Positions 22,101 to 57,877 of a stretch of 64,000 bases of DNA are shown here, in pieces. The stretch's first letter is position 1; each line of letters begins with the position of its first letter. Under the pieces are notes generated by a model that worked only from the letters and a program-made list of their open reading frames with translations, was not told the origin of the DNA and searched no databases. Source of the stretch: Ridgeia piscesae (taxonomy: Eukaryota; Annelida; Polychaeta; Sabellida; Siboglinidae); assembly GCA_025642075.2 (NCBI GenBank), contig JAODUO010000573.1:98501-162500 (forward strand), written 5' to 3'. The translations under genes were made by a program, and so were the position numbers.

Positions 22101-25034
22101 ACTGGTGTTTGTGTTCTTATGTCATTTACGTGTATAAACACACACCACTGAATCTGAAACACGGTCAAAAACATTTTCTATGCAATAAAAGCAAAAAAAA
22201 TCCCAAGTAGCTATATTTTTGTTGTTGCAAATACAGTGCCAATTAGGAAAACAGGAGACCATTTCGCAAAAGTTGTTAAGAGCTCTTACACCCAATTTTG
22301 CACATTAAAATCCATTTTGATCCTTAATAGTGATCTTGAATATGTGTACCCAAGGGGAGCTTGAAAATTGTCAACACCATGACGTGTCGGCGGGACATTG
22401 TCACTGGTGTGTGACAGAAACAGTGTCCTCAGTAATATGGCATTGCATATTTGCATTTTAATATTTTTATTTAAAACATGTTCTGTTTAATGATGAATTT
22501 TCTCAAAGAACTCTTTATCCCCAGGCGTCAACGAACTAACAATTACTAAATTGTCTTATTTTAGCTAATAGAATTGTTTGTAGAGTTGAAAACAGTTCAG
22601 TACGGACACCTTCAGTCGATGTTTTCATCGTTGCCATGGCGTCCCGATACTTGCGGACATCTGCTTCGTCTTCCTCTGCAACTTCTGTGATGTCCGAATA
22701 ATCAATCGCTGTTGCCAACTTCACATCGTCGCCGTCCCCTGCGATAATTAACATAGAAAAGCACTATGATCACACGCACGCATGTACGCAACGCATGCAC
22801 GCCACAACACAACCTGTTGGTGTCGACACTTCTTGGCTCCTTATGACATCTTCTAATGACATTAACAGGTTGATTGGTACATACCTATAAAGAACACTAG
22901 CGTTTATTTTTTAAAGCACAGCCAAAACCAGAATAAACGTATAATATAAGGTAATTTATTTATGATATATATGACATATTCTAAAGACATAAGTTGTAGG
23001 TCAGTGAATTTGATTTTCGAGAAAATACCATATAAACACTGCATGATGATTTTTTACTTCTTGTCACCAGAGTACACTTTAATGTCTTTTCCATCAACTG
23101 GTAATGCCTATTTCTCATTTATATTACTCTAAAGTACCTATTTAGAAAGGCTACAAAACATTTCATGCATGAATTCCACAAAATGAAACTGATAAATCAC
23201 ACTTGTTTGAGTTAGATTCTTCAGGGTTTCCCACGATGGACATATTTGGTACTATGGGAAACTTGGGGAATATCTATGTACTGTCTGAATATGACAGAGG
23301 AATTCCCCACTGACATCAACTTCAGCCAATAGCAGCACTTGACACAGAGGCATATAGGTAAACAAGTCTCCTGATGTAGGGCACGGTTGAAAGCAGTCTC
23401 CTGACTGGCTTAACGCTGCAAGTGCAGACACAGTGCACATGTGCTAACTGTAAACAGGGTACCGTGGAATCGACTTTCTGAATCCACTAGGTTCTCTGAT
23501 GGAATTTTTGGTGTCTTCGCAATACCTCCATTGTCATGTGTTTGACAGCTGGCTACTCAGTCGTCATCAATTCCATGACGACCGATAAAGGCAGTCCATC
23601 GCTGATGAAGGTGTGGAGAAGACACCGAAAGCTCAACAGGAGAACCCATTCTGAAAGATATCTCGAACTTTATTTACAATAACGATTAACTGAATCCGTT
23701 AGAACATTCATGCTGAGATAACACTTATCATTACCATCATCCGAGGGCAGATCTCCATCCTCATCCCCGTCCCTCTCATACTCCTCAACGTCCCCTGTGA
23801 TCTCCTTCACCATTGACCCTATCCCCAGGGCACTGAGGCCACTCAGGTGCCGCTTCGACTCCTGCAAAGCAAAGACACACAGTGCGAGTGTACGGGTATG
23901 AAACTCAAACAGTTAGAGCGAGCATGGCTGCTCCTGTATCGGGAATTAGCCAGCGCTGTAATAGGAAATCCAGTAAGTTGAACATGGGAAAATGGGACAT
24001 GTTTAAACATCAACGGGTGTTGCGGTCAACTCTTTCAGCTTCTGGGATATGTCCAGTAATAATTGTTTTTAGACAGGACATGTTTTTACCATTTTAGCCT
24101 GCTCCTGGGGGTCATACAGATCTTTCAAACTGTGAATGGTATCATGGGCATACTAGATTAATATTTGTGTTACTATACTTGGTGGGCTGTATATAACTCT
24201 CAACACATTCATTTTAATTCTATGAATATTACCTTACATAATAAATAAAACCTATGTGCAGACACTATCTTTTTAAAGGCAGATGTATGTTTCATTACCC
24301 CAAAACAGCACGGTTGGCAACAATAAAAAGGTAAGTTGTTATATGGCACAGTCTCTAGTCTTGCTCTTGTCGTTCAATCAAATCTCAACTACCTTAGGAA
24401 GCATTCAGCCATGCTGTAATCGCATACAAAGGTGATTTGCACAGAAGACCCAGACACTCATTCATACAGCTGGAAGAACTGGAGCAAGGTAGAGTGGAGA
24501 AATTCCCCACGGTTCAAGATGGCTGCTCAGGAACTGAACCGACAATCTTTCTAGATTATAAATATCAACATAAAATCCGGTGGCACAACCATTACATATT
24601 ATGTATTCCATAAGTATGCAAGTATCATAATTATTTTTTTTGTTCTGCCCCTCTCCCCCCCAAAAAAGTAACAATTCTGTATATCTGAATTATAGTTATG
24701 TTAGCGGAATACAAAGCCAAGTAATGTGTCGGAATATGTATACAAAGATACGGAGAAAGAAATGAAGTCTGTGGGACACACCAGGGGAGACGACGGCCAC
24801 AAACAGACAACAGTTGCGATGATGATCTGTGCTCCCAGCGAGCAAACAGGCACAAGTAATGTGTGGGATGGGAGAGAGTTCGGATGCGTAAAGACAAACC
24901 TCGTCGAGAACATCGTCCACGAGTTCTCCCTTCTTGTTGATGTTGCCGAAGATGAACCCCGTGAGGGAGACGGTGGAGGTCGGGGTCGTGTCTCCCCCCT
25001 CTTGCTCATGCTCGTGCTCGTCCTCGCTGTCCAT
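296..25034 (-). CDS. TAF1: TAF1, TFIID subunit 1 (5' part, 20 exons, runs off left edge)
   Basis: Largest subunit and scaffold of TFIID, acting in the nucleus at RNA polymerase II promoters; it binds TBP and TAF7 and reads promoter DNA. Twenty exons join in one phase to 1048 codons: 25034-24900, 23861-23735, 22738-22610, 21583-21285, 20705-20391, 19723-19547, 18209-17954, 15425-15316, 14132-14004, 12213-12145, 10650-10531, 9675-9502, 8455-8282, 7396-7206, 6479-6365, 3148-3007, 2281-2151, 1718-1641, 953-804, 418-296. Order: N-terminal TBP-binding type segment (FIFGNIN at 27-33, YSDI at 101-104), FPEFRPGK at 223-230, a basic KRKKKKK stretch near 250, the large TAF1 core (DUF3591) from about residue 488, and a winged-helix segment around 826-890. 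The family is near 1,900 residues, so the zinc knuckle and bromodomains lie beyond position 1. The ATG is chosen because the family motif follows it; TTTTTTTAG nine bases upstream looks like an acceptor, so a 5' noncoding exon is likely. Identity is certain from many near-invariant blocks; exon edges are inferred from GT/AG and phase. Confidence 0.97.
804..953 (-). CDS. TAF1: TAF1 coding exon 19
   Basis: Residues 958-1007: [19 protein letters not shown] and [19 protein letters not shown], near the end of the conserved core. Acceptor ttgttctaag, donor AAG|gtgaga. Confidence 0.95.
990..1220. repeat. (GT)n microsatellite in TAF1 intron 18
   Basis: Nearly continuous TG/GT dinucleotides with a few interruptions (gtgact, tatgtg). 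The frame seen as CA-repeat protein on the minus strand is not a gene. Confidence 0.95.
1641..1718 (-). CDS. TAF1: TAF1 coding exon 18
   Basis: Residues 932-957: [18 protein letters not shown], then KMDDE. Acceptor cgtttacag, donor gtagat. Confidence 0.93.
1719..3006. other. TAF1 introns 16 and 17, nothing further seen
   Basis: Apart from exon 17 (2151-2281), this holds AT-rich intron sequence. I see no tandem array, mobile element or RNA gene. Confidence 0.6.
2151..2281 (-). CDS. TAF1: TAF1 coding exon 17
   Basis: Residues 888-931: [39 protein letters not shown]. Acceptor gtgttcgcag, donor AAG|gtcagt. Confidence 0.95.
3007..3148 (-). CDS. TAF1: TAF1 coding exon 16 (winged helix)
   Basis: Residues 841-887 plus one base: [29 protein letters not shown] and [13 protein letters not shown], the DNA-contacting winged-helix segment. 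Its first 33 nt and its acceptor ctgttcacag are repeated in every unit of the 42-copy array directly upstream, so the true splice choice rests on intronic context. Confidence 0.95.
3117..5971 (-). repeat. 42 x 68-bp array of TAF1 exon 16 acceptor junction
   Basis: Exactly 42 head-to-tail units of 68 bp without indels (2855 bp). In TAF1 sense each unit has about 35 nt of intron ending ctgttcacag, then the first 33 nt of exon 16 ([11 protein letters not shown]). Variation is almost confined to three intronic bases (catTTGCatg, catGTGC, caCTTGC, catTTGG). Because 68 is not divisible by 3 and the unit has no stops, all three sense frames stay open for about 2.9 kb; these frames are not independent genes. 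Confidence 0.97.
5972..6364. other. TAF1 intron 15 remainder
   Basis: Unique AT-rich sequence with a CA-rich patch (cacacatgca type) at about 6110-6210. Nothing else recognised. Confidence 0.5.
6365..6479 (-). CDS. TAF1: TAF1 coding exon 15
   Basis: Residues 802-840: [20 protein letters not shown] and [18 protein letters not shown], leading into the winged-helix region. Acceptor ctgcctgcag, donor CAG|gtaacg. Confidence 0.95.
6600..7206 (-). repeat. Degenerate array of TAF1 exon 14 donor junction
   Basis: About ten diverged copies of a 50-60 bp unit fill intron 14. The plus-strand core is taaCTCACTGTTGCYGGGTG followed by cgtat(c/g)ac. The same core at 7200-7225 is the true exon 14 end and donor (TGTTGCCGGGTGCGTATGAC). 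Some copies even retain the next exon bases (acaaggaagt for acgaggaagt). Confidence 0.7.
7206..7396 (-). CDS. TAF1: TAF1 coding exon 14
   Basis: Residues 739-801 plus two bases: [31 protein letters not shown] and [11 protein letters not shown]. The donor ACA|gtgagt yields His where the family usually has Gly before YYVRE. The intron beyond it is filled with decayed copies of this exon end. Confidence 0.93.
7397..8281. other. TAF1 intron 13 with possible hAT-like remnant
   Basis: Contains related stretches aagacttttcaagg (near 7471) and aagacttttcaagac (near 7859), with ttcaaggccttgaatttg near 7894. Such TTCAAGG-rich sequence is common inside hAT-type nonautonomous elements; no clear ends or target duplications are seen. 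Confidence 0.3.
8282..8455 (-). CDS. TAF1: TAF1 coding exon 13
   Basis: Residues 681-738: [28 protein letters not shown] and [16 protein letters not shown], the heart of DUF3591. Acceptor gtcctacag, donor CGG|gtaagt. Confidence 0.97.
8456..9501. other. TAF1 intron 12
   Basis: AT-rich. CAGGGTTTGCAC on the minus strand (8669-8658) resembles a hAT terminal sequence without a partner. A dispersed-repeat tail lies at 9160-9240 and (TA)n at 9310-9365. Confidence 0.4.
9160..9240. mobile_element. Short dispersed repeat tail (TTATTTGTGTAGCAC type)
   Basis: AATAATACAATTTATTTGTG followed by tagcaccc and, after a gap, CAGGCGCTTTACA. This arrangement (ATT-rich run, tagcgc-like box, GCGCTTTACA) recurs in many animal genomes as a SINE or MITE end. 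Confidence 0.4.
9502..9675 (-). CDS. TAF1: TAF1 coding exon 12
   Basis: Residues 623-680: [19 protein letters not shown] and [11 protein letters not shown], among the most conserved stretches of the protein. Acceptor actttcccag, donor AAG|gtcagt. Confidence 0.97.
9832..9992. mobile_element. MITE copy, GGACCATTTC family
   Basis: About 160 bp bounded by GGACATTATTTCT and GAAATGGTCC. Its reverse complement matches 22254-22425 over long stretches (ATTTTGATCCTTAA, TGATCTTGAAT, TTGTCACTGGTGTGT). Confidence 0.6.
9993..12144. other. TAF1 introns 10 and 11, AT-rich
   Basis: Apart from exon 11 (10531-10650) this is AT-rich intron. I see no array, recognisable element or RNA gene. Confidence 0.5.
10531..10650 (-). 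CDS. TAF1: TAF1 coding exon 11
   Basis: Residues 583-622, including [14 protein letters not shown], the NLSNDEYY block of the core domain. Acceptor actttatag, donor CAG|gtctct. Confidence 0.95.
12145..12213 (-). CDS. TAF1: TAF1 coding exon 10
   Basis: Residues 560-582, [17 protein letters not shown], matching the conserved ILLGKTG block. A short 69-nt exon, phase 0; acceptor ctttgtag, donor gtacga. Confidence 0.92.
12288..13750. repeat. About 63 x 23-bp array, TAF1 intron 9
   Basis: Unit TCTCAGTGACCAGTGCAGTC plus a variable three bases (gtg, atg, acg, gcg; some copies short). No match to a TAF1 exon was found. Arrangement is regular with occasional 1-2 nt deletions. Confidence 0.95.
13835..13915. 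mobile_element. SINE/MITE 3' end, (ATT)n tail
   Basis: TTGTAAAGTGCCATGAACAA followed by tggccaattgaatat and (ATT)n. This matches the general pattern TGTAAAGCGCyTTGAGCA ... (ATT)n of a widespread short element end. Confidence 0.45.
14004..14132 (-). CDS. TAF1: TAF1 coding exon 9
   Basis: Residues 517-559: the conserved [15 protein letters not shown], then a lysine- and glutamate-rich linker. Acceptor aaccgcag; donor AAG|gttcgc. Confidence 0.92.
14161..15000. repeat. About 31 x 27-bp array, TAF1 intron 8
   Basis: Unit TTTACATGGAGGGTGCGTGG plus tcctcat. The 27-bp period is a multiple of 3 and gives long open frames on both strands, which are repeats and not genes. It ends about 30 bp before the exon 9 acceptor. 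Confidence 0.95.
15085..15299 (-). mobile_element. tRNA-derived SINE
   Basis: Read on the minus strand from 15299: a tRNA-like head (GGTGTAGTGGCTAGAGTG as A box, tagttcaattcc as B box), then a body including cttgcccaag and catgtactcattca. The body is shared with 24395-24560 (gcattcagccatg) and, inverted, 53640-53750. Confidence 0.6.
15316..15425 (-). CDS. TAF1: TAF1 coding exon 8
   Basis: Residues 480-516, holding [15 protein letters not shown] and the second WEDDVIWD block, at the entry to the DUF3591 core. A nearby AG four bases into the exon breaks the phase, so the acceptor is cacacag at 15426-15432. Confidence 0.93.
15426..16500. repeat. TAF1 intron 7 part with direct repeat pair
   Basis: Two diverged direct copies: about 15930-16012 and 16120-16232. 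They share gacagattca, gccatwttrtaaact, tgatggacccggttg, gtcacatgaygratccatc. Between them lies unique sequence. No terminal structure is evident. Confidence 0.5.
16540..17276. repeat. About 37 x 20-bp array, TAF1 intron 7
   Basis: Unit GTGAACTGTGAAGACAATAC, almost invariant, with a disrupted zone at 16900-16990. In TAF1 sense each unit reads TTGTCTTCACAG, an acceptor-like string, but no exon match follows it. Confidence 0.95.
17954..18209 (-). CDS. TAF1: TAF1 coding exon 7
   Basis: Residues 395-479 plus one base: an acidic linker, then [18 protein letters not shown], the first of two WEDD(V/I)IW blocks of the family. Donor gtgagt. Confidence 0.95.
18210..19546. other. TAF1 intron 6, no feature seen
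   Basis: Unique AT-rich sequence; the small open frames here lack homology that I can recognise and have no splice context. Confidence 0.5.
19547..19723 (-). CDS. TAF1: TAF1 coding exon 6
   Basis: Residues 336-394, with the conserved block [15 protein letters not shown] and GFDYGFKLK. Acceptor ctggtag, donor CAG|gtgggt, phase 0 at both ends. Confidence 0.95.
19724..21284. other. TAF1 introns 4 and 5, AT-rich
   Basis: Outside exon 5 this is very AT-rich, with (AAT)n at 20137-20152 and a GT-rich patch near 20180-20250. The piece gaagtattcagccattct near 20797 resembles the SINE body seen at 15085-15299. Confidence 0.45.
20391..20705 (-). CDS. TAF1: TAF1 coding exon 5
   Basis: Residues 231-335: [10 protein letters not shown], then a basic KRKKKKKP stretch that looks like a nuclear localisation signal, a low-complexity acidic linker, and YWPYRLNLG. 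Donor ACG|gtcagt. Confidence 0.92.
21285..21583 (-). CDS. TAF1: TAF1 coding exon 4
   Basis: Residues 131-230: acidic DDYDEDI, proline-rich LMPPPSW, a poorly conserved linker, then FPEFRPGK at the donor (AAG|gtaatg). The acceptor gtgctgaag is short of pyrimidines; it is chosen by phase. Confidence 0.9.
22254..22425. mobile_element. MITE copy, GGACCATTTC family
   Basis: Bounded by GAGACCATTTCGC and GAAACAGTGTCC. It is the inverted relative of 9832-9992 and shares TTGTCACTGGTGTGT with it. Confidence 0.6.
22610..22738 (-). CDS. TAF1: TAF1 coding exon 3
   Basis: Residues 88-130, including [12 protein letters not shown], the conserved acidic YSDI block. The donor gtgtcc is weak, but the phase (1 base carried over) fits exon 4 exactly. 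Confidence 0.88.
22739..23734. other. TAF1 intron 2
   Basis: Mostly unremarkable. A hammerhead-like core lies at 23602-23630 (see findings): CTGATGA, a GGTGT/ACACC hairpin, then GAAA. Confidence 0.35.
23735..23861 (-). CDS. TAF1: TAF1 coding exon 2
   Basis: Residues 46-87 and one base of codon 88: [18 protein letters not shown], matching the helix after the N-terminal motif, then an acidic run. Acceptor ctttgcag, donor gtaatg. Confidence 0.92.
24395..24560. mobile_element. SINE fragment, TAF1 intron 1
   Basis: Shares gaagcattcagccatg(t/c)tg, cactcattca and gaactg blocks with the copy at 15085-15299. The tRNA-like head is not clearly preserved. Confidence 0.5.
24900..25034 (-). CDS. TAF1: TAF1 coding exon 1
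   Basis: Residues 1-45: an acidic start ([11 protein letters not shown]) followed by the conserved FIFGNIN motif of the TBP-binding N-terminus. The donor is GAG|gtttgt, phase 0. The start lacks the longer hydrophobic leader of the human protein. Confidence 0.9.
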
Positions 25035-25808
25035 TACAGAAATCTAAAAAAATATTATTAACCATTTCACTACTAGCCAAACTTGTGTTTTTTGGTTTAT
25101 CTAGAGACATATCTACCCATTACATGGACAGGTAAAATGTGTCATAGACAGGTATAAATTACAGTGGATGGGTAAAGGACATGTACAAATTTGAGTAACA
25201 AAAAAGCATATGCATATTTCATATATAAATATATTATATATATATTATATACACATATATAAATTATAAATATATATATATATATATACACACACTGTAT
25301 ATATGTTGTTAAATATGCTTTGAAAATTGGGTGGATTGCTTGGATTTTTGTTTTGCTTTTCTACCTGAACTGTCTTTTATATAGGTGAGTTCACATACAT
25401 GCACATTTGGATGAGTAACGTTTGTTTTTGACAGATACAAAATAAACTTATAATAAAGCTATCTAGAAGCATGTATGGTGATATACCTGTATACCCAACT
25501 AACTACAGCAAACATTTCAAACATGTAATCTACTGCTGGAGTGTTGGTACTTTTGGCAATTGATGAGATCAGCTTTTTGAACACTGACACAGTTAATTAA
25601 CATTGTTTGTTGACAATATTTAGTTAACTTTTCTATTCTGATGCAACTTATCTTAGTGGTTTTATATCTTGTAAAGTGGGCCATTATGTAGGATTAAGGC
25701 TCAACTTCGTTTTGCTCTTAGGCCCTATAACTATATTTGTATAAATTATGGCTAAGTGTAATACAAGATTCACATCTTTCAATGATTCCTCGTCATTTCA
25801 GGCATATG

Positions 25809-25841
<33 letters not shown>

Positions 25842-26443
25842 TGGCAAAATAATAAATTATGCCTGGCCGGCTTTAAATTAATAGGAACATTTGTCATTAA
25901 TGAACACATAAATGAACAGAACGGCTGCACTGTACTAGAAGTTTCATGGACTGAACATAGTATGTTCATAGCCAAAACAAAAAATTTCTTCTTCTAAATT
26001 ATGATTTTAATCAACAGACAACATCAACTTGTACGGCAAAATAACTATTAACTTGTCTTGATTCAAGACTTGAAATCAAGACTTGAAGCCAGCGTTCACT
26101 TCAAAACTTACATTTGCATACAATGCGTCAACAGTATTCACAGAGCTCCATGATCATAGGCACGTATCAGGCCAAACCGAACACATGGCATTATGCACTA
26201 AATTAGCGTAAACAAGTAGCTCCGTATTCTCATTCTTTTTGATGCGAGATCCTCTTCACAATACTATAATATCGCTCTTTGCCTTGAATTTTATGATTAG
26301 TAGGTGGCGCCACGAGCGTGTCACAGGTTAACCAATCAAATGCGCCGAAACAAATGCCAACCGAGACGCATTCCCTGTCATGAAATAACATGAAGCTGCT
26401 CAGATTTTTTTAATGATGTATTTTAGCTGAAAATTGTTTCACA
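25035..26443. promoter_or_regulatory. Head-to-head TAF1/KIF3A intergenic region
   Basis: Separates the two start codons by 1409 bp. A CCAAT box lies at 26332-26336, about 110 bp before the KIF3A ATG, within a locally CG-richer stretch near 26300-26360. The TAF1 ATG is preceded by an acceptor-like TTTTTTTAG, so TAF1 probably starts in a noncoding exon nearer KIF3A. (TA)n tracts lie at 25219-25300 and 25808-25842. That one bidirectional promoter serves both genes is inferred. Confidence 0.5.
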
Positions 26444-53997
<27,554 letters not shown>

Positions 53998-54850
53998 GCT
54001 CTCCCGTGTGTCGACCACACAGATAGAAACTGCCTGACGTGGGGCAGAGTTTGACCAGTGGGCAGTGTCGACACTGACCCGTCAGCACTGACGACACTTC
54101 CAGATGGACAAATGATGACACCCGAGGACCATTTCACTGAAATAACGAGCTCAAAAGAAAAATCCTAATTGAAAAAAATGTGTTATTAATTATAAGGAGC
54201 ATATTCAAAATACAAAAAGTGCTACCATTTTACCGAGGACATTAATTCCGTGACACGTTGGCAGAAATGTTCCGTTGCGGATCTTTGGGTTGACAGGTTT
54301 CAGTGCACAAGATAACCGTTAAGGAACTCAATTAATTTTAAGGAGCAAAATTGAGCTTATGAGCTAAAGTGTGAGGGAAATGGTCCTGTGAGTGGGACAC
54401 TTATAAACCATGACATCACGTGTTGAGCAGATGTCAAATTGTTGCTTCTAGTCTGTCATGACTGGTGTCTGTGTTTCTGTATAATATCTCATGTTACACA
54501 CAAGTCACATTGTGATTACTGTACTTGCCATAATAGCCAACTCACAGAATAAGAAGTTTGTTGGAGTTGTCTTGTAATGTAAACTTTGCGTGAGTATGTG
54601 TGGGTGATGTTGTTGAATGTACAGTATAAAGTTTTGATTGCAAAAGTATGTTTTAACGAGCCGTTTTTGTTGTTGAAATTTTAGTGTTATGGGAGGAAAA
54701 GGTTTGTTTATATTGCAGTTGTTTTTGAAGGCATGGTCTTTGATATGAATACTAATGAGAAGGATAAATGCATCTTGTTATAAGTCGGTATTGCCTCATT
54801 GGATTATGTCCTTCTTTGGTCAAATAAAAATTTGTGCTTTGGGAATTTGA
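53998..54850 (+). other. KIF3A: KIF3A 3' UTR with polyadenylation signal
   Basis: First canonical AATAAA after the stop codon lies at 54823-54828, followed by a GT-rich stretch (tttgtgcttt), giving a 3' UTR near 850 nt. It contains one MITE copy at 54125-54387. The exact cleavage site is not visible. Confidence 0.6.
54125..54387. mobile_element. MITE copy, GGACCATTTC family, in KIF3A 3' UTR
   Basis: Longest copy (263 bp) with clear ends: AGGACCATTTCACTGA and complement AGGACCATTTCCCTCA. It lies in the transcribed 3' UTR. Confidence 0.7.
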
Positions 54851-57535
54851 GCAACAGTAAAAATAGTTTATACTGTGTAACATGTTCCACAACAGAAATG
54901 GATATATGGTGTGGAATGGAATATCTGGCTGGTGCGAATTCTTTCGCTGAATATGTAAGTAAGAATGTCGATGTATGAGTGAATAATATTGTGAATTCTG
55001 CTGTTATGTATTATATCATACTTTCTGCCTGGCTGTATTACAGCAGCATAGGACAGTATTGAAATGCACAGTTTGGTTTTACCTGTGTTAAGTTTCTGAC
55101 CTCAGATTCTCAGGTCTTTGAGTCAAGAACATTGTAGGTGTGACGACTCTTGTTGACTTTTCCACAAATGCCACAATATGCATAAGTTGATAACTTATTT
55201 ATTTAATTATTTCTGTACTTGTTTAGTTGTGTTTGGTTTGGTGAGAAACATTTATCATTTGAGAAATATGTTTGAGGGGTGTGGGGAGGGGGTTAAAATT
55301 TTACAATTGTCATTCCATAAATAACATGCTGTATTATTGATTTATAGGTTTCAGTTTATTTCTGATCATCCTATTTTGGATTGCTATTTTGTAAATGTAT
55401 AATGAATTTGTAGACTGCGATAAATATTTGTCATCATTAAGTTAACTGTTTGGGTTTTGAATTTTTTATTTCATCAATTTCCTTAAATCATGTAAAAGTT
55501 TTAGGGAGTATCAGCAGTTACATAGCATTTTTACTGAGCCTACCTTGTAAACTTACTTTCTATTATAAACTCTTTATAAATAAAAATGTGTATAGTTTCA
55601 CCATTTACATACATATGTGCAGCATTGTTTTATTTGTTTGCGTTGCGTTGTTAAAAATACTCCATTAATTAGTCTACATTCAGATTCCAGGTGAAGAAAA
55701 ATTACAATATAAATAAAAGTAAATGGTCAAACAGCTAGGCTACTGTAAACAGATATCTTACTAAAGCATTTAAATATGTGTAGATCCCCAAAAAAATTGT
55801 ATGACTTGCTTACAAGCAAATTAATAGGGTTTTAAGCATGTGTATCAAAATATATAATACTGTCTAGAAAATGTGTGTTGTAAAATAGATATGAAAACGT
55901 TTGTTAATTGCACTTTATGTTAATTTATGCATTTTTATTTTATTTGTAAATTTCATATAACAAGTCTTTGGTTTAGAGAAGAAACAGTGATTGATTTTGT
56001 TTAAATAATGAACAAATTTTTAGAAGACCGGTATTCAAATATTATTTGAACACCAGCTGAAATGGTGACAAACTGACAATATTGAGATGGTATAATAATT
56101 ATGGCAGATATATAAACCATTCTAATATGTTTACTTATTTAAACTGAAATGGTTTCCATACATGATTTCTGTCAGCATAACTTGTTGTTAATTGCGTGCA
56201 TCAAGCAAATGAAATGCTGCTGCAATAGTATGATTTGATGTCTTGTTTTTAATCTTCCCTTACATAACTGTGTGTTGCTTTGTAAAATATGAGCACATTT
56301 TGTCTGTGATAAAGCTCGTAAATAAATCGGATGACAATGTTAACCTATATAGCATGCAGTAACATCAGTTGTCAACATTGATTTATTCGTACAGAACATA
56401 TGAAGGGGGAGGGGGCTGGTGGTCCATTTACTAATTGCGAATTGCACAACAGTTATAACTGAAAGTGAAAGTAAGTGATGGTGATGGAATTTATTATACA
56501 CATGGTTTGTGTACCCTAGGCCATGGCTCTGTTATAAACCTATGTTTGACTTTCAATCTAGAAAATCATCTACATTTAAAATTATTAACTCATAGGGTGG
56601 AGAGCCTGAATGTGAGATCTCTGTATGTGGATGTAGATGTTGACAATTCACCCATTTGTTAAATGTCACTGTTTATTCACCATTGCATAGTGACTGTCTT
56701 TTGTGTTTGTGTATCATAGTCATACACATGTGAACACGTACACATGCACATATGCACGTGCGCACACACACATACATACACAAAAACAAAACAAACACAA
56801 AGTAGTAAGTGGCTATAAATACAGTTCTCTGCAGTAGTGCAGATCCTCAATTAATTTATTCTTTCAGCTACTGGTAGTTGAACAATGCATGTGATACTAA
56901 TTATTGTTACTTAAATCAATGACTTGGGAAATATGTACAAAAGAGGATTGGTATGTGACACCACATCCATGCATGTTAAGTGTTCATTTGTTGTCATGAA
57001 AAAAATCATTTCAGCATCAAGAAGGTTATCAGCTTTACAATTACAACTACTTAATGCAATTCTTCAGTGGCTGGATTCTGTATATTCCCAGTTCACGCTG
57101 TAGTACGTATTGCAATAAATACTGGTCGTGACCCATAGAGTCAAACTATGCATATTGACTTGGGTTTGTCTTGGCATCAATGATACGTGGATTCTGGAAT
57201 GAGAAGACTAGTCATAATGACACATCAAGAGCTAACTGTTAAAGGAATCAAAACACCTATTGCTTGAATCAATATTATGCTATACATGCTGCTTTATAGT
57301 TACATATCCACAAAGCCAAAGCAAATTTAAAAACAAATCAGTGAATTAGAAATTCCAAATTTTTGTGTTATGCCATTGTACTTTCTGCATATTTTCCCAC
57401 CATTTCTGGATGCCCAATTGTGATGTCAGAGATGACACATGGTGACAGCATGCTGGCCCTTTCTTTGCAATCAGAACATGTTTACAAGGATAATTGTTGG
57501 GTCGAAACAAGCGCCAGAACGAATTATTGTACAAT
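54851..57535. other. Intergenic sequence downstream of KIF3A
   Basis: AT-rich, with a CA-rich patch at 56720-56800. No exon, array or element recognised. Confidence 0.5.
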
Positions 57536-57540
57536 GTTCC

Positions 57541-57620
57541 GCAGTAGCTAAATTAGTAGACATGTTCATTTGGTGTGTTCGCTTTTACAATCAGAAGGAC
57601 ACCAGTTCGAACATGATGCA
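57541..57620 (+). mobile_element. tRNA-like sequence, possibly SINE head
   Basis: GTAGCTAAATTAGTAGACAT resembles an A box and ACCAGTTCGAACATG a B box, 50-60 bp apart; between them cttttacaatcagaagg can form an anticodon-arm-like hairpin. Acceptor-stem pairing is poor, so a functional tRNA is unlikely. Confidence 0.35.
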
Positions 57621-57825
57621 AAACCATTGATCTCTTTTTGACACTTTTTTTAACCTTTTCACCAAATAATTATGCCGAATCATTTTAAAACAATGATGTA
57701 CTGGTTGTATTTCTCGTTTTCAAAATATTTCTTTGAAACAAAATCGAAAATATGGTAGCTTAATTGTGTATGATGTATATTTCTAAATTTCATTTATCCA
57801 GACAAATCACAATTTCGAACTGTTT

Positions 57826-57827
<2 letters not shown>

Positions 57828-57876
<49 letters not shown>
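57828..57876. repeat. (TA)n microsatellite
   Basis: Uninterrupted TA dinucleotides of about 50 bp. Confidence 0.95.

Positions 57877-57877
<1 letters not shown>

Noticed and set aside
57541..57620. Functional tRNA gene
   Set aside because: Acceptor-stem complementarity and the base before the anticodon do not fit; kept only as a tRNA-like fossil.
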